Below, one piece after another: positions 45,038 to 52,237 of a stretch of 64,000 bases of DNA. Position numbers and translations under genes: made by a program. How positions within the stretch are numbered: position 1 is the first letter of the stretch; every line of letters begins with the position of its first letter. The DNA comes from Sediminivirga luteola (GTDB taxonomy: Bacteria; Actinomycetota; Actinomycetes; Actinomycetales; Brevibacteriaceae): assembly GCF_014639315.1 (NCBI RefSeq), contig NZ_BMFY01000009.1, forward strand, positions 1 to 64,000, given 5' to 3'. The notes beneath the pieces were generated by a model that searched no databases, had not been told where the DNA came from, and worked only from the letters and a program-made list of their open reading frames with translations.

Positions 45038-46465
45038 CTACTGCAGGTTGACCGGCGAGGAGCCGCGGGAGTATTCGGCCCACGCGGAAGCCAGGCGCCG
45101 CACGCCCTGTTCCAGCACGGCCGGCGAAGCGGTGAGCGAGAGCCGGATGGAAGCGTCAGAGTGCCCGCCCGGCGAAAGCAGCGTTCCTGGCACCACCGCT
45201 ACGCCGTGCCTGCGCGCGAGTTCAGTGAACGGGCCAGCGGCGCCCCAGGGCATGTGGAGCCACATCGAGACACCGCCGTCGGGGCGGGACCAGGCGAATT
45301 CTGGCAGTTCGGCGGAGACGGCGGCTTCGGCGAGGTCGAGATTCGCGTGCAACTCGGCGACACGTTGCGCAGCCACCTCGGGCAGGTGCGGCAGCAGCCA
45401 GGCCGAGACCATCTGACTCAGCAGCGGAGTCCCCAGGTCCGCACGAGCTTTGAGCCTGGCCAGCCGGCCGATGACGTTCTCGTCACCCCGGATCCAGCCC
45501 ACCCGCAGGCCGCCCCAGAAGACCTTGCTCATGGACCCGACGGTCATGACGGTGATCTCCTTCGTCAATGACGCCAGGTAGGGAGACGGTTCCCCGAACA
45601 CGAGAGGCCGAGAGCTGGAGTCGTCCACGAGCACGCCGGAGAAGCCTCTCAGTCCGCTGATCAGCCTATGCGCTTCCACCGTCGCGGGCTGCCGGCCTTC
45701 CGGCCCGAGGGAGCCGTAGATGTACACCAACGAGGGCGCCGATCGCCCGACCGACTCCAGCAAAGGCGTGGCGCCGTACCCGGAGAACGACTGGGCGCTG
45801 CGCACCGTCACCGCACGATTGCGCAGCAGGTCCAGGACCCCGGGAGACGTGGGATCTTCTACCACTGCGTAGTCGCCGCCAGGTGCCCGGCCGAGGCTGT
45901 ACTCCGTGATCAGGGCCAGAGCCTGCTGCCCGCCAGTGGTGATGAGCACCTGTTCCGGGGCCGTCGGCAACCCGTCCAGTGACAACCGGTCCGCCACGGC
46001 CCGGCGGAGTTCGAGGAGGCCCAGCGAGGAGTACCCCACGCGCGTCAGCAGTCGCTCCAGCAGTTCGCCGTTCATCTCCGCAATGGCGTCCCTGAGCAGA
46101 GGCGCCGCGGGCATCGAGGCGGTGGCGAGGTCGAGGACCGTCGTCTCGGAGTCCAGCGCGGCCCCGCGCAGTGACTCGCGCGGCGGTGCCTTCGAACTGC
46201 CGCGTTCTGCCCCGGACACCCATGTACCGCTCCCCCGCCGGCTGACGATCAAGCCGTCGGCGCGCAGCAAGTCATATGCCGCCACGACGGTGCTGCGGCC
46301 TACGGAAAGCTGCCGACTGAGTTCACGCTCCGGCGGCAGAACAGTCCCCGGCGGCAGGTCGTCGCGGGCGATCGCCGCTTGGATCGCGGTGGCGAGCCGC
46401 CGGTAGAGCGGGCCGGAGTGCGCCGTCCAGCTGCCGATGGCGTCCAGGACATTGAACGACGACAT
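45038..46465 (-). CDS. MocR-type transcriptional regulator (GntR winged helix fused to aminotransferase)
   Basis: A 475-residue MocR/GabR-type regulator. The N-terminal GntR winged helix (about 20-85: PLYRRLATAIQAAI, LPPERELSRQLSVGRSTVVAAYDLL) is joined to a class I aminotransferase domain that binds PLP through Lys314 (GSMSKVFWGGLRVGW). Such regulators sense a metabolite through the PLP domain, often an amino-sugar, amine or vitamin B6-related compound. ATG at 46465 has GAGGAGG upstream. It is divergent from gnd, and an inverted repeat sits between the two starts. Confidence 0.9.
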   Translation of the reverse strand: MSSFNVLDAIGSWTAHSGPLYRRLATAIQAAIARDDLPPGTVLPPERELSRQLSVGRSTVVAAYDLLRADGLIVSRRGSGTWVSGAERGSSKAPPRESLRGAALDSETTVLDLATASMPAAPLLRDAIAEMNGELLERLLTRVGYSSLGLLELRRAVADRLSLDGLPTAPEQVLITTGGQQALALITEYSLGRAPGGDYAVVEDPTSPGVLDLLRNRAVTVRSAQSFSGYGATPLLESVGRSAPSLVYIYGSLGPEGRQPATVEAHRLISGLRGFSGVLVDDSSSRPLVFGEPSPYLASLTKEITVMTVGSMSKVFWGGLRVGWIRGDENVIGRLARLKARADLGTPLLSQMVSAWLLPHLPEVAAQRVAELHANLDLAEAAVSAELPEFAWSRPDGGVSMWLHMPWGAAGPFTELARRHGVAVVPGTLLSPGGHSDASIRLSLTASPAVLEQGVRRLASAWAEYSRGSSPVNLQ

Positions 46466-46495
46466 GGGCCTCCTCTTCGAGTCCAAAGCAAGCTA

Positions 46496-46518
46496 ATTGG
46501 CTCTATCTACCAGCCAAT
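46496..46518. promoter_or_regulatory. Candidate operator in the divergent MocR-gnd promoter region
   Basis: ATTGGCT (46496-46502) and AGCCAAT (46512-46518) form a 7-bp perfect inverted repeat with a 9-nt spacer, about 30 nt upstream of the MocR start and 90 nt upstream of gnd. A similar inverted repeat with ATTGG/CCAAT halves occurs at 44076-44101. It is the likeliest binding site of the MocR protein, by position and shared sequence. Confidence 0.5.
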
Positions 46519-46606
46519 ACTCTTCCTATGATCACTACTGCACGTCACTATTGCAACGTGGACCAGCTGGTCCCGCACATTCAACATGGAAGTTGAGAGT
46601 GAGACG

Positions 46607-47488
46607 ATGAAACTGGGCCTGATCGGTCTTGGGAAAATGGGCGGGGGCATGGCCTGGCGACTCACCCGCGCCGGCCTCGAGGTCGTCGGCACTGATCTGA
46701 ATCCCGCATCCCGGCAGCGCGCGGCTGACGAGGGCACCACCGTCGTCACCGGAACCCCTGAACTGATCGGGCGCCTGGACACGCCCCGGGTCATCTGGGT
46801 CATGCTCCCGGCAGGTTCCGCGACCCGGACCGTCATCGGCGAGCTGGCCGACCTGCTCGATCCCGCCGATCTCGTGGTCGATGGCGGCAACAGCGACTTC
46901 CGTGATGCAGTGAGACATGCCGAGACGTTGAATGCCCGGGGCATCGGGTTTGCCGATGTCGGCGTCAGTGGCGGGCAATGGGGCAGGGAGAACGGCTATG
47001 GCCTGATGGTCGGGTCCTCTCCGGAACAGTACGACGTGCTTCGTCCCGTGCTCGATGCGCTGTCCAACGGCCGTCAGCACAGCCGAGTAGGCGGAACGGG
47101 TTCGGGCCATCTGGTCAAAGCGGTCCACAACGGCGTGCAGTACGCCGTGATGGAGAGCTATGCCGAAGGCTATGCCCTCTTAAGCGCGCATCCCGAGGTC
47201 GATGTGCTTGCGGCAATGCAAGCCTGGCAAGGTGGCAGTTCCATCCGCTCGTGGCTGCTTGAGCAGACCGTCGCGGCACTCGAGGAGAACCCCTCGCTGG
47301 ACGAGGTATCCGATCGCGTCCCCGATTCCGGCATGGGACGCTGGACAGCCGAACAGGCCATCAAGCTCGGCGTTCCCACCCCGTTGCTGACCGCGGCTCT
47401 GCACGCCCGCTTCGAGAGCCAGTCCGACCACCGCGCCGCGCGGTTGCTCAATGCCACGCGCAGCCGTGTCGGAGGACAGCCGTCATGA
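46607..47488 (+). CDS. gnd: 6-phosphogluconate dehydrogenase, short decarboxylating form
   Basis: A 293-residue beta-hydroxyacid dehydrogenase of the 6PGDH family. It has the Rossmann start LGLIGLGKMG, the substrate motifs DGGNSDF and GVSGGQWGRENGYGLMVGG-like region, and the catalytic Lys segment GSGHLVKAVHNGVQY. The length matches the short NAD-preferring type (GntZ/YqeC-like), not the ~470-residue pentose-pathway enzyme. In the locus it may decarboxylate 6-phosphogluconate or a related phosphorylated sugar acid to a pentulose phosphate. It is the first gene of the plus-strand arm. ATG at 46607 was chosen by homology, with GAGAGTGAG upstream. Confidence 0.85.
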   Translation: MKLGLIGLGKMGGGMAWRLTRAGLEVVGTDLNPASRQRAADEGTTVVTGTPELIGRLDTPRVIWVMLPAGSATRTVIGELADLLDPADLVVDGGNSDFRDAVRHAETLNARGIGFADVGVSGGQWGRENGYGLMVGSSPEQYDVLRPVLDALSNGRQHSRVGGTGSGHLVKAVHNGVQYAVMESYAEGYALLSAHPEVDVLAAMQAWQGGSSIRSWLLEQTVAALEENPSLDEVSDRVPDSGMGRWTAEQAIKLGVPTPLLTAALHARFESQSDHRAARLLNATRSRVGGQPS

Positions 47489-48045
47489 CCGCTGAGGCAG
47501 ACAGGGACGAGACCGTGCGAGGTTTCGCCCTGCACGCGGTGGACGAGATCGCGCGGCTAGTCACGGCCATTGACGCCGAGGCGCTCGAGGCCGCGGCCGC
47601 ATTGCTGTGCCGTGTCCCGCGAGTGCACCTGAGCGGCAACGGGCGGTCCGGGCTGATGGCCAAAGCCATCGCGATGCGCCTGATGCACATCGGCCTGCAG
47701 AGCTTCGTGGTCGGCGAGATCGCCGCGCCGGGCATCCAGAAGGACGACCTCCTCACGATCGTCAGCGCGTCCGGACGCGGGACATTGCTGGAGCAGGCGC
47801 GCACAGCACGCGACTTCGGGGCGCGGGTCCTGGCCATCACGGCAGACCCTGACAATCCGTTGGCCCAGGAGGCGCAGGCCCGGATCATCGTCCCGGCGCG
47901 CACCGAGGTGGCGACCAGGCAGCATGCCGGTTCGCTGTTCGAGCAGGGCGTCCTGATCACCGGGGATGCACTGTGCCATTCCGTCCAGGCTCGGCTCAAA
48001 GTGCCGACATCCGAACTGAACCGCCGACACGCGAATCTCCTGTGA
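47485..48045 (+). CDS. hxlB: 6-phospho-3-hexuloisomerase-like SIS protein
   Basis: A 186-residue SIS-domain isomerase. The motif GNGRSGLMAKAIAMRLMHIG (51-70) and the following VVGEIAAPGIQKDDLL are highly similar to HxlB/PHI, which converts D-arabino-3-hexulose-6-phosphate to fructose-6-phosphate in the ribulose monophosphate pathway. The partner hexulose-phosphate synthase (HxlA) is not encoded here, so the natural substrate may be a different ketose phosphate. It overlaps gnd by 4 nt (ATGA). Confidence 0.82.
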   Translation: MTAEADRDETVRGFALHAVDEIARLVTAIDAEALEAAAALLCRVPRVHLSGNGRSGLMAKAIAMRLMHIGLQSFVVGEIAAPGIQKDDLLTIVSASGRGTLLEQARTARDFGARVLAITADPDNPLAQEAQARIIVPARTEVATRQHAGSLFEQGVLITGDALCHSVQARLKVPTSELNRRHANLL

Positions 48046-48881
48046 ACGGCACGGGACTCCCGGAAACACCGGTCCTCGCCGCAACCGCAAGCCAGGCCGG
48101 AGCTGCCTCGCTGAGCCACGCGGGCGTCGACCGCGTGGTCGCTTATCACTCCAGCGTGTACCGGCAGCGCGGGATGCCCTCCGTGGCCGGTCTGCTGCCG
48201 TGGGCGAGCGCGAACGAACAGGTCAGCAGCATGATCCGGGACGTGGTATCAGGAAGCGAAAGCACACCGGTGGTCGCCACCGTCTGCGGCAACGACCGGA
48301 TGACCGGTGTCGACCGCATGCTGGATCTCCTCACTGAGGAGGGCGCCGTCGGCGTTCTCAACGCTCCCACGGTCGGTCTGCTGGAAGGCACTGTCCGCGC
48401 CGTCCTGGAAGCGGAAGGACTGGGCCGGTCCAGCGAGATGGAGCTGTTACGGAGCGCGCGTGAGCGGGGTCTGGAAGCCTGGGCTTACGTGTTCGATGCC
48501 TCCTGGGCGCGTGTAGCGGTGGAGGCTGGCGCCACGGCACTGGTGATCCACCTCGGCATCACAGGCTACGGCACCGGTGACCTGCGGCAGCAGGCGCGCC
48601 GCGCCTGCGAGATCGCCGCGGAGGCACCCTCCGGCATGCCGGTCCTGCTGCATGGCGGAGACCTCACGTCCCCCGAGCGGTTCACCGCGCTGTACTCAGA
48701 ACTGCGGCCCCTGGTACCGGGGCCTCTCCCTTGCGGGTTCTTCGGCGCCTCGGCCTTCGAAGCGGCGGCCGACCCGTCAGCCGCGGTGCGCAGCTGGCGG
48801 CGTGCCACGGCGATGACGACCACGCACACGCGCATAGCCAGCATGGAAATGGGAGGATGCACAGGTGATCAGCACCGATAA
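48042..48881 (+). CDS. PEP-hydrolase family TIM-barrel protein
   Basis: A 279-residue TIM-barrel protein of the family long labelled phosphoenolpyruvate hydrolase (PF09370). Landmarks are GVDRVVAYHSSVYRQRGMPS, SVAGLLPWASANEQV, VVATVCGNDRM, GVLNAPTVGLLEGTVRAVLE, AYVFDASWARVAVEAGA and VIHLGITGYG. In other genomes it is commonly encoded beside a Tm-1-like ATP-binding (UPF0261) protein, which is missing here. No enzyme activity is firmly assigned to the family. Its GTG overlaps the hxlB stop by 4 nt. Position in the locus suggests it acts on a sugar-derived three- or four-carbon acid or enol phosphate. Confidence 0.78.
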   Translation: MNGTGLPETPVLAATASQAGAASLSHAGVDRVVAYHSSVYRQRGMPSVAGLLPWASANEQVSSMIRDVVSGSESTPVVATVCGNDRMTGVDRMLDLLTEEGAVGVLNAPTVGLLEGTVRAVLEAEGLGRSSEMELLRSARERGLEAWAYVFDASWARVAVEAGATALVIHLGITGYGTGDLRQQARRACEIAAEAPSGMPVLLHGGDLTSPERFTALYSELRPLVPGPLPCGFFGASAFEAAADPSAAVRSWRRATAMTTTHTRIASMEMGGCTGDQHR

Positions 48882-49848
48882 TCCTTTGCTCACTATTGAT
48901 GAAGTGGCGTCCTGGAGTGGGGATCCGCTCTACCTTTTCGTCGGCGTGTCCACCGCCGGATCGAGCATTCACCGGGCATTCCCCGTCTGGGCACCGGTGC
49001 TGGCTCCTGGGAGCACGCTGCGCGGGATCGACGTACCGGAATCCGCCCCGGCGGAAACGTTCCGCCGGTTGCTCACCGCCATGCGGGGTAATCCCCGCGT
49101 TCACGGTGCCGTGATCACAAGTCATAAGCTGCGTCTCTACCGGGCCGCTGCCGAGCTGTTCGACCATATCGATCCGCTGGCGCAGATCACCCACGAGGTG
49201 AACTGCGTGGACAGCCGCCACGGGCTACGTGGTTTCGCGCGCGATCCTCAGTCACTGGATCTCGTGCTCGACGAGATGTTCGGTTCTGCAGTAGCCGAAA
49301 GGGAATTCGTGTGCTTGGGAGCAGGAGGCTCGGCCACGGCGCTGTTGCTGGCCATGCGGGTGGATCTGCCCGCTTCCCTGCAAGCAGGCCGCGCGATTCC
49401 GCGCGCGGGTCGTGGCCCGGTGCTGCGGATCGTGGGACGCAGGCAGTCGTCCCTGGACGAGATCGACGGGGTGCGGGAGCGGGCAGGCCTGCCCGCCGGC
49501 AGCGTCGAACTGGTGCTGGCGGAGGATACCCCTGCGGTGGATCGTGTCGTCGCAGGCAGCGCTGAGAACGCCGTGGTCATGAACGCCACCGGACTCGGGA
49601 AGACCTCCCCCGGGTCTCCGCTCAGCGATCCGTCGGCGTTCCCCGCCGGCGCCCTCGCCTGGGACTTCAACTATCGCGGCCCTCTGACGTTCCTGGAACA
49701 GGCCCGCAGTGCCGGGACAGCGGTCGAGGACGGCTGGGACTACTTCCTGGCCGGATGGTCAGCCGCCCTGTGCACGATCAGGACTGCCGAACTCACCGAT
49801 GAAACGTTCGGCAAGGTGAAGCGAGCCTCGCGGGAACTTCGTCCGTGA
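48865..49848 (+). CDS. Shikimate dehydrogenase-like oxidoreductase
   Basis: A 327-residue protein with the two-domain shikimate/quinate dehydrogenase fold. The substrate domain carries VHGAVITSHKLRLYRAA, with the conserved catalytic Lys (K88) and the EVNCVD segment. The NAD(P)-binding domain begins LGAGGSATALLLAM (151-164). It departs from AroE in the remaining motifs and is not near aro genes, so a different substrate is likely. The start is GTG at 48865 after GGGAGGAT, overlapping the preceding gene by 17 nt. Confidence 0.72.
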   Translation: MISTDNPLLTIDEVASWSGDPLYLFVGVSTAGSSIHRAFPVWAPVLAPGSTLRGIDVPESAPAETFRRLLTAMRGNPRVHGAVITSHKLRLYRAAAELFDHIDPLAQITHEVNCVDSRHGLRGFARDPQSLDLVLDEMFGSAVAEREFVCLGAGGSATALLLAMRVDLPASLQAGRAIPRAGRGPVLRIVGRRQSSLDEIDGVRERAGLPAGSVELVLAEDTPAVDRVVAGSAENAVVMNATGLGKTSPGSPLSDPSAFPAGALAWDFNYRGPLTFLEQARSAGTAVEDGWDYFLAGWSAALCTIRTAELTDETFGKVKRASRELRP

Positions 49849-50645
49849 CCAACGCCGGAACGACCGCGGACCTCCACCTGGCCGAGGACCTCGCTGACGC
49901 GGCCGACGCGATCACGATGAGCCACTTCGGCGGTGACATCCCGGCCAAGCGAAAAGCGGACCGCACCCTGGTCACGCAGGTCGACCTCGCCGTCGACCAG
50001 ACGGTGCGCACACTACTGCGTGAACGCGCCGGCGGGGATCTGATCCTCTCGGAGGAGGGGCCGCCCCTCCCGTGGCCGGCGGCTGGGCGGGTATGGGTCA
50101 TCGATCCGCTCGACCAGACCGTGAACTACAGCCGGGGAATCGAAGAGTTCGCCACACTGATCACGCTCTGCATGGACGCGATCCCGCAGGTAGCCGTCGT
50201 GAGCGCTCCTGCTCGGGGTGAACGCTGGTATGCCCAGAAGGATCACGGCGCATACCGCAATGGACACCGCCTGCAGGCCAGCGTGACACATCGCATTGAG
50301 GACGCGCTGCTGACGATCGCCGCACCGCATCAGTTCGTGCCGTCTTCTCGCACGGGTGTGCGAGAAGACATGCGCGAGCGCGTTGACGATGTCGCTAGGC
50401 GAGCGCACGCCACCACCGGCCACGGCGGGTTCCTCGGCCAGATGCGCGTGGCCGCCGGGGCCGTCGACGCCGCCATCGACCCGTGGGGTCAGCCGTGGGA
50501 CCTGGCCGCGAGTTCGCTGATCGTCACGGAAGCCGGCGGCCGCTTCACCGACCTCAGCGGACACAGCGGCTTCAGCACTCAGAGTGCCCTGGCGAGCAAT
50601 GGCGTTCTCCACCCAGCCTTGCTGGACATGCTGCTACCCGGCTGA
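49845..50645 (+). CDS. Inositol monophosphatase family protein
   Basis: A 266-residue member of the IMPase/FBPase sugar-phosphatase superfamily. The metal-binding Glu pair is E70/E71 (ILSEEGPP), motif A is DPLDQT (87-92), and motif B is PWDLAASSLIVTEAGG (D219). The usual DP[IL]DG/S/A-T has Gln91 in place of the small residue, an unusual change next to the metal-binding Asp90. It should remove phosphate from a sugar or polyol phosphate. The GTG start overlaps the preceding stop by 4 nt. It closes the plus arm of the locus and converges with the DUF5719 gene. Confidence 0.84.
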   Translation: MTNAGTTADLHLAEDLADAADAITMSHFGGDIPAKRKADRTLVTQVDLAVDQTVRTLLRERAGGDLILSEEGPPLPWPAAGRVWVIDPLDQTVNYSRGIEEFATLITLCMDAIPQVAVVSAPARGERWYAQKDHGAYRNGHRLQASVTHRIEDALLTIAAPHQFVPSSRTGVREDMRERVDDVARRAHATTGHGGFLGQMRVAAGAVDAAIDPWGQPWDLAASSLIVTEAGGRFTDLSGHSGFSTQSALASNGVLHPALLDMLLPG

Positions 50646-50683
50646 CGCGAGCCGCGCGGCGTGCCGAGCTGCCGGATGCGAGA

Positions 50684-52237
50684 TCAGCCCAGCACGCGGA
50701 CGCCCCGGGAGCCGGCGCCGGCGGGTGCCGCGGGAACGCTCAGAGACGAGACGAGTTCCCCTTCTTCGGCGTCCCCGGCGGTGAGCACCACCCCGGCATG
50801 CACCGCCTGTTCCTGGGGGGCATCGATGACGATCCCGGCCGGCTGTTCGCCGAACAGTTCACCGAGGTCCAGGGCGGTGATGCCCTCACCGCTGAGTTCC
50901 ACGTCCTCCGCGACGCCGGGATGCCCGTCCTCACCGACCGCGCTGACCCGGACGGTAGCCGGCTGGCTTCCCTCCCGGCCGAGGACCAGGCGGGCCTGGG
51001 CGCCTTCGGGCAGCGGCAGCAGGTGCTGGCCGGACAGAGCGGGCCGGCCAGCCGACCAGGCGAACTCCGTCGCCGGCCGGCTGCCGGTCTCACCGCTCAC
51101 CTCGTTCTCCACCGCGACCTCTCCCTCCCGGGTGAACTTGGCGCCGGCGACGACCGGCCCGGTGGCGGCGAGTTCCAGCTGATAGTCGCCGGCGGGAAGC
51201 CCGTCGAGCGGCACCGTCGTCACCCCGTTTCCGGGAACGCTCGTACGCTCCGTCGCCCAGTCCGCCGGGCCGTCCGTTCCCCGCGCCAGGAGCTCCACAT
51301 CGACGGGCTCGGCGGAGGTGTTCGCGATGCGCAGTTCCGGCTGGGCGTCCTCCGCTTCGGTCTCCGCGAGTGACACGGCGGGAACGACGAGGGACTCGGC
51401 GGGTTCGGCCGGGGTCACGATGTCCACGCCGGCCGGTTCCAGCCCCCGTAGCGCGGATTCCACAATGGCCGCGGTGACGAGACCGCCGGAGGATGTGACG
51501 GACACCGCCGGTTCGGCCAGTTCCGAGGCCAGTCCGCCCAGCAGCACCGTGCGGGCCGAACGCGGCTCGACCAGCACCGCCTCGGAGCCGGGCAGTTCGA
51601 CCTCACCGTCGGGCGAGAAGATCCTGATCTCCACCTCTGCCGGCGCCGAGCTGGGGTTCTGCAGGACCAGCTGGCTGGTGGAGCCAATGCGGGTGGAACC
51701 GCCGACGAGCCACTGCTGGGTGGCCGGCGGCGTGCAGCCGGCAGCGGCGAGGCCGCGCAGATCGCCGTCCCTGCTCAAGGACAGCTGAGTGCCCTGCACC
51801 TGTGCCGGCGTGGAGCCCAGCACGGTGCCGGTGAGCATCACCGGGCGGGACAGATCGTCTTCGAAGCGAGACCCTTCGGCGTCTTCCTGCTGCGCGATGT
51901 CCTCCTCGTCGCCGTCCTCGCTCGCCAGCGCGCGAATGTCCAGCGGCGCCGCCGCAGCGACCTCGTCAGCGGGCACCGAGAGCGCTGCCAGCCGCTCGGT
52001 CTGTGCCTCGCCGGTGGCGTACTCATCGTCTGTGCCGGCGGCTTCTTCCGGCAGCTGCAGCGGCCCCGGGCACGCGGCCAGGGTGTCCGAGGCCGGAATG
52101 GACACCGAGGCTGGCGCGCGGTCCGAGCCCGCATACGGCACCGGCAGCACGGTGGTCGCGGCCAGCACGGCCCCGCCCGTAGCCAGGAGACCCACGGCGG
52201 TCGCCAGGCTGCGCGCGGTGGCGGCGGAGATCTTCAT
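50684..52237 (-). CDS. DUF5719 family envelope protein
   Basis: A 517-residue protein with an N-terminal signal or membrane helix (about 8-30) and a long extracytoplasmic region of repeated beta-rich segments typical of DUF5719 (TRIGSTSQLVLQNPSSAPAEVEIRIFSPDG, RSARTVLLGGLASELAE). The function is unknown. In actinobacteria this gene follows a large glycosyltransferase next to whiB2, as here, with a 4-nt overlap (ATGA), so it probably works with that enzyme in surface polymer formation or anchoring. Confidence 0.75.
   Translation of the reverse strand: MKISAATARSLATAVGLLATGGAVLAATTVLPVPYAGSDRAPASVSIPASDTLAACPGPLQLPEEAAGTDDEYATGEAQTERLAALSVPADEVAAAAPLDIRALASEDGDEEDIAQQEDAEGSRFEDDLSRPVMLTGTVLGSTPAQVQGTQLSLSRDGDLRGLAAAGCTPPATQQWLVGGSTRIGSTSQLVLQNPSSAPAEVEIRIFSPDGEVELPGSEAVLVEPRSARTVLLGGLASELAEPAVSVTSSGGLVTAAIVESALRGLEPAGVDIVTPAEPAESLVVPAVSLAETEAEDAQPELRIANTSAEPVDVELLARGTDGPADWATERTSVPGNGVTTVPLDGLPAGDYQLELAATGPVVAGAKFTREGEVAVENEVSGETGSRPATEFAWSAGRPALSGQHLLPLPEGAQARLVLGREGSQPATVRVSAVGEDGHPGVAEDVELSGEGITALDLGELFGEQPAGIVIDAPQEQAVHAGVVLTAGDAEEGELVSSLSVPAAPAGAGSRGVRVLG

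Noticed and set aside
42907-50645. Kanosamine/AHBA (aminoshikimate) cluster reading of the sugar locus
   Set aside because: ROK, Gfo/Idh and AroE-like proteins recall RifN, RifL and RifI. However, no AHBA synthase, aminoDHQ synthase or aminoDAHP synthase is present, and a CUT2 importer with its own regulator points to catabolism.
38850-50684. Mobile-element origin of the sugar locus
   Set aside because: No integrase, transposase, tRNA target or flanking direct repeat was found at either boundary, so an insertion mechanism is not claimed.
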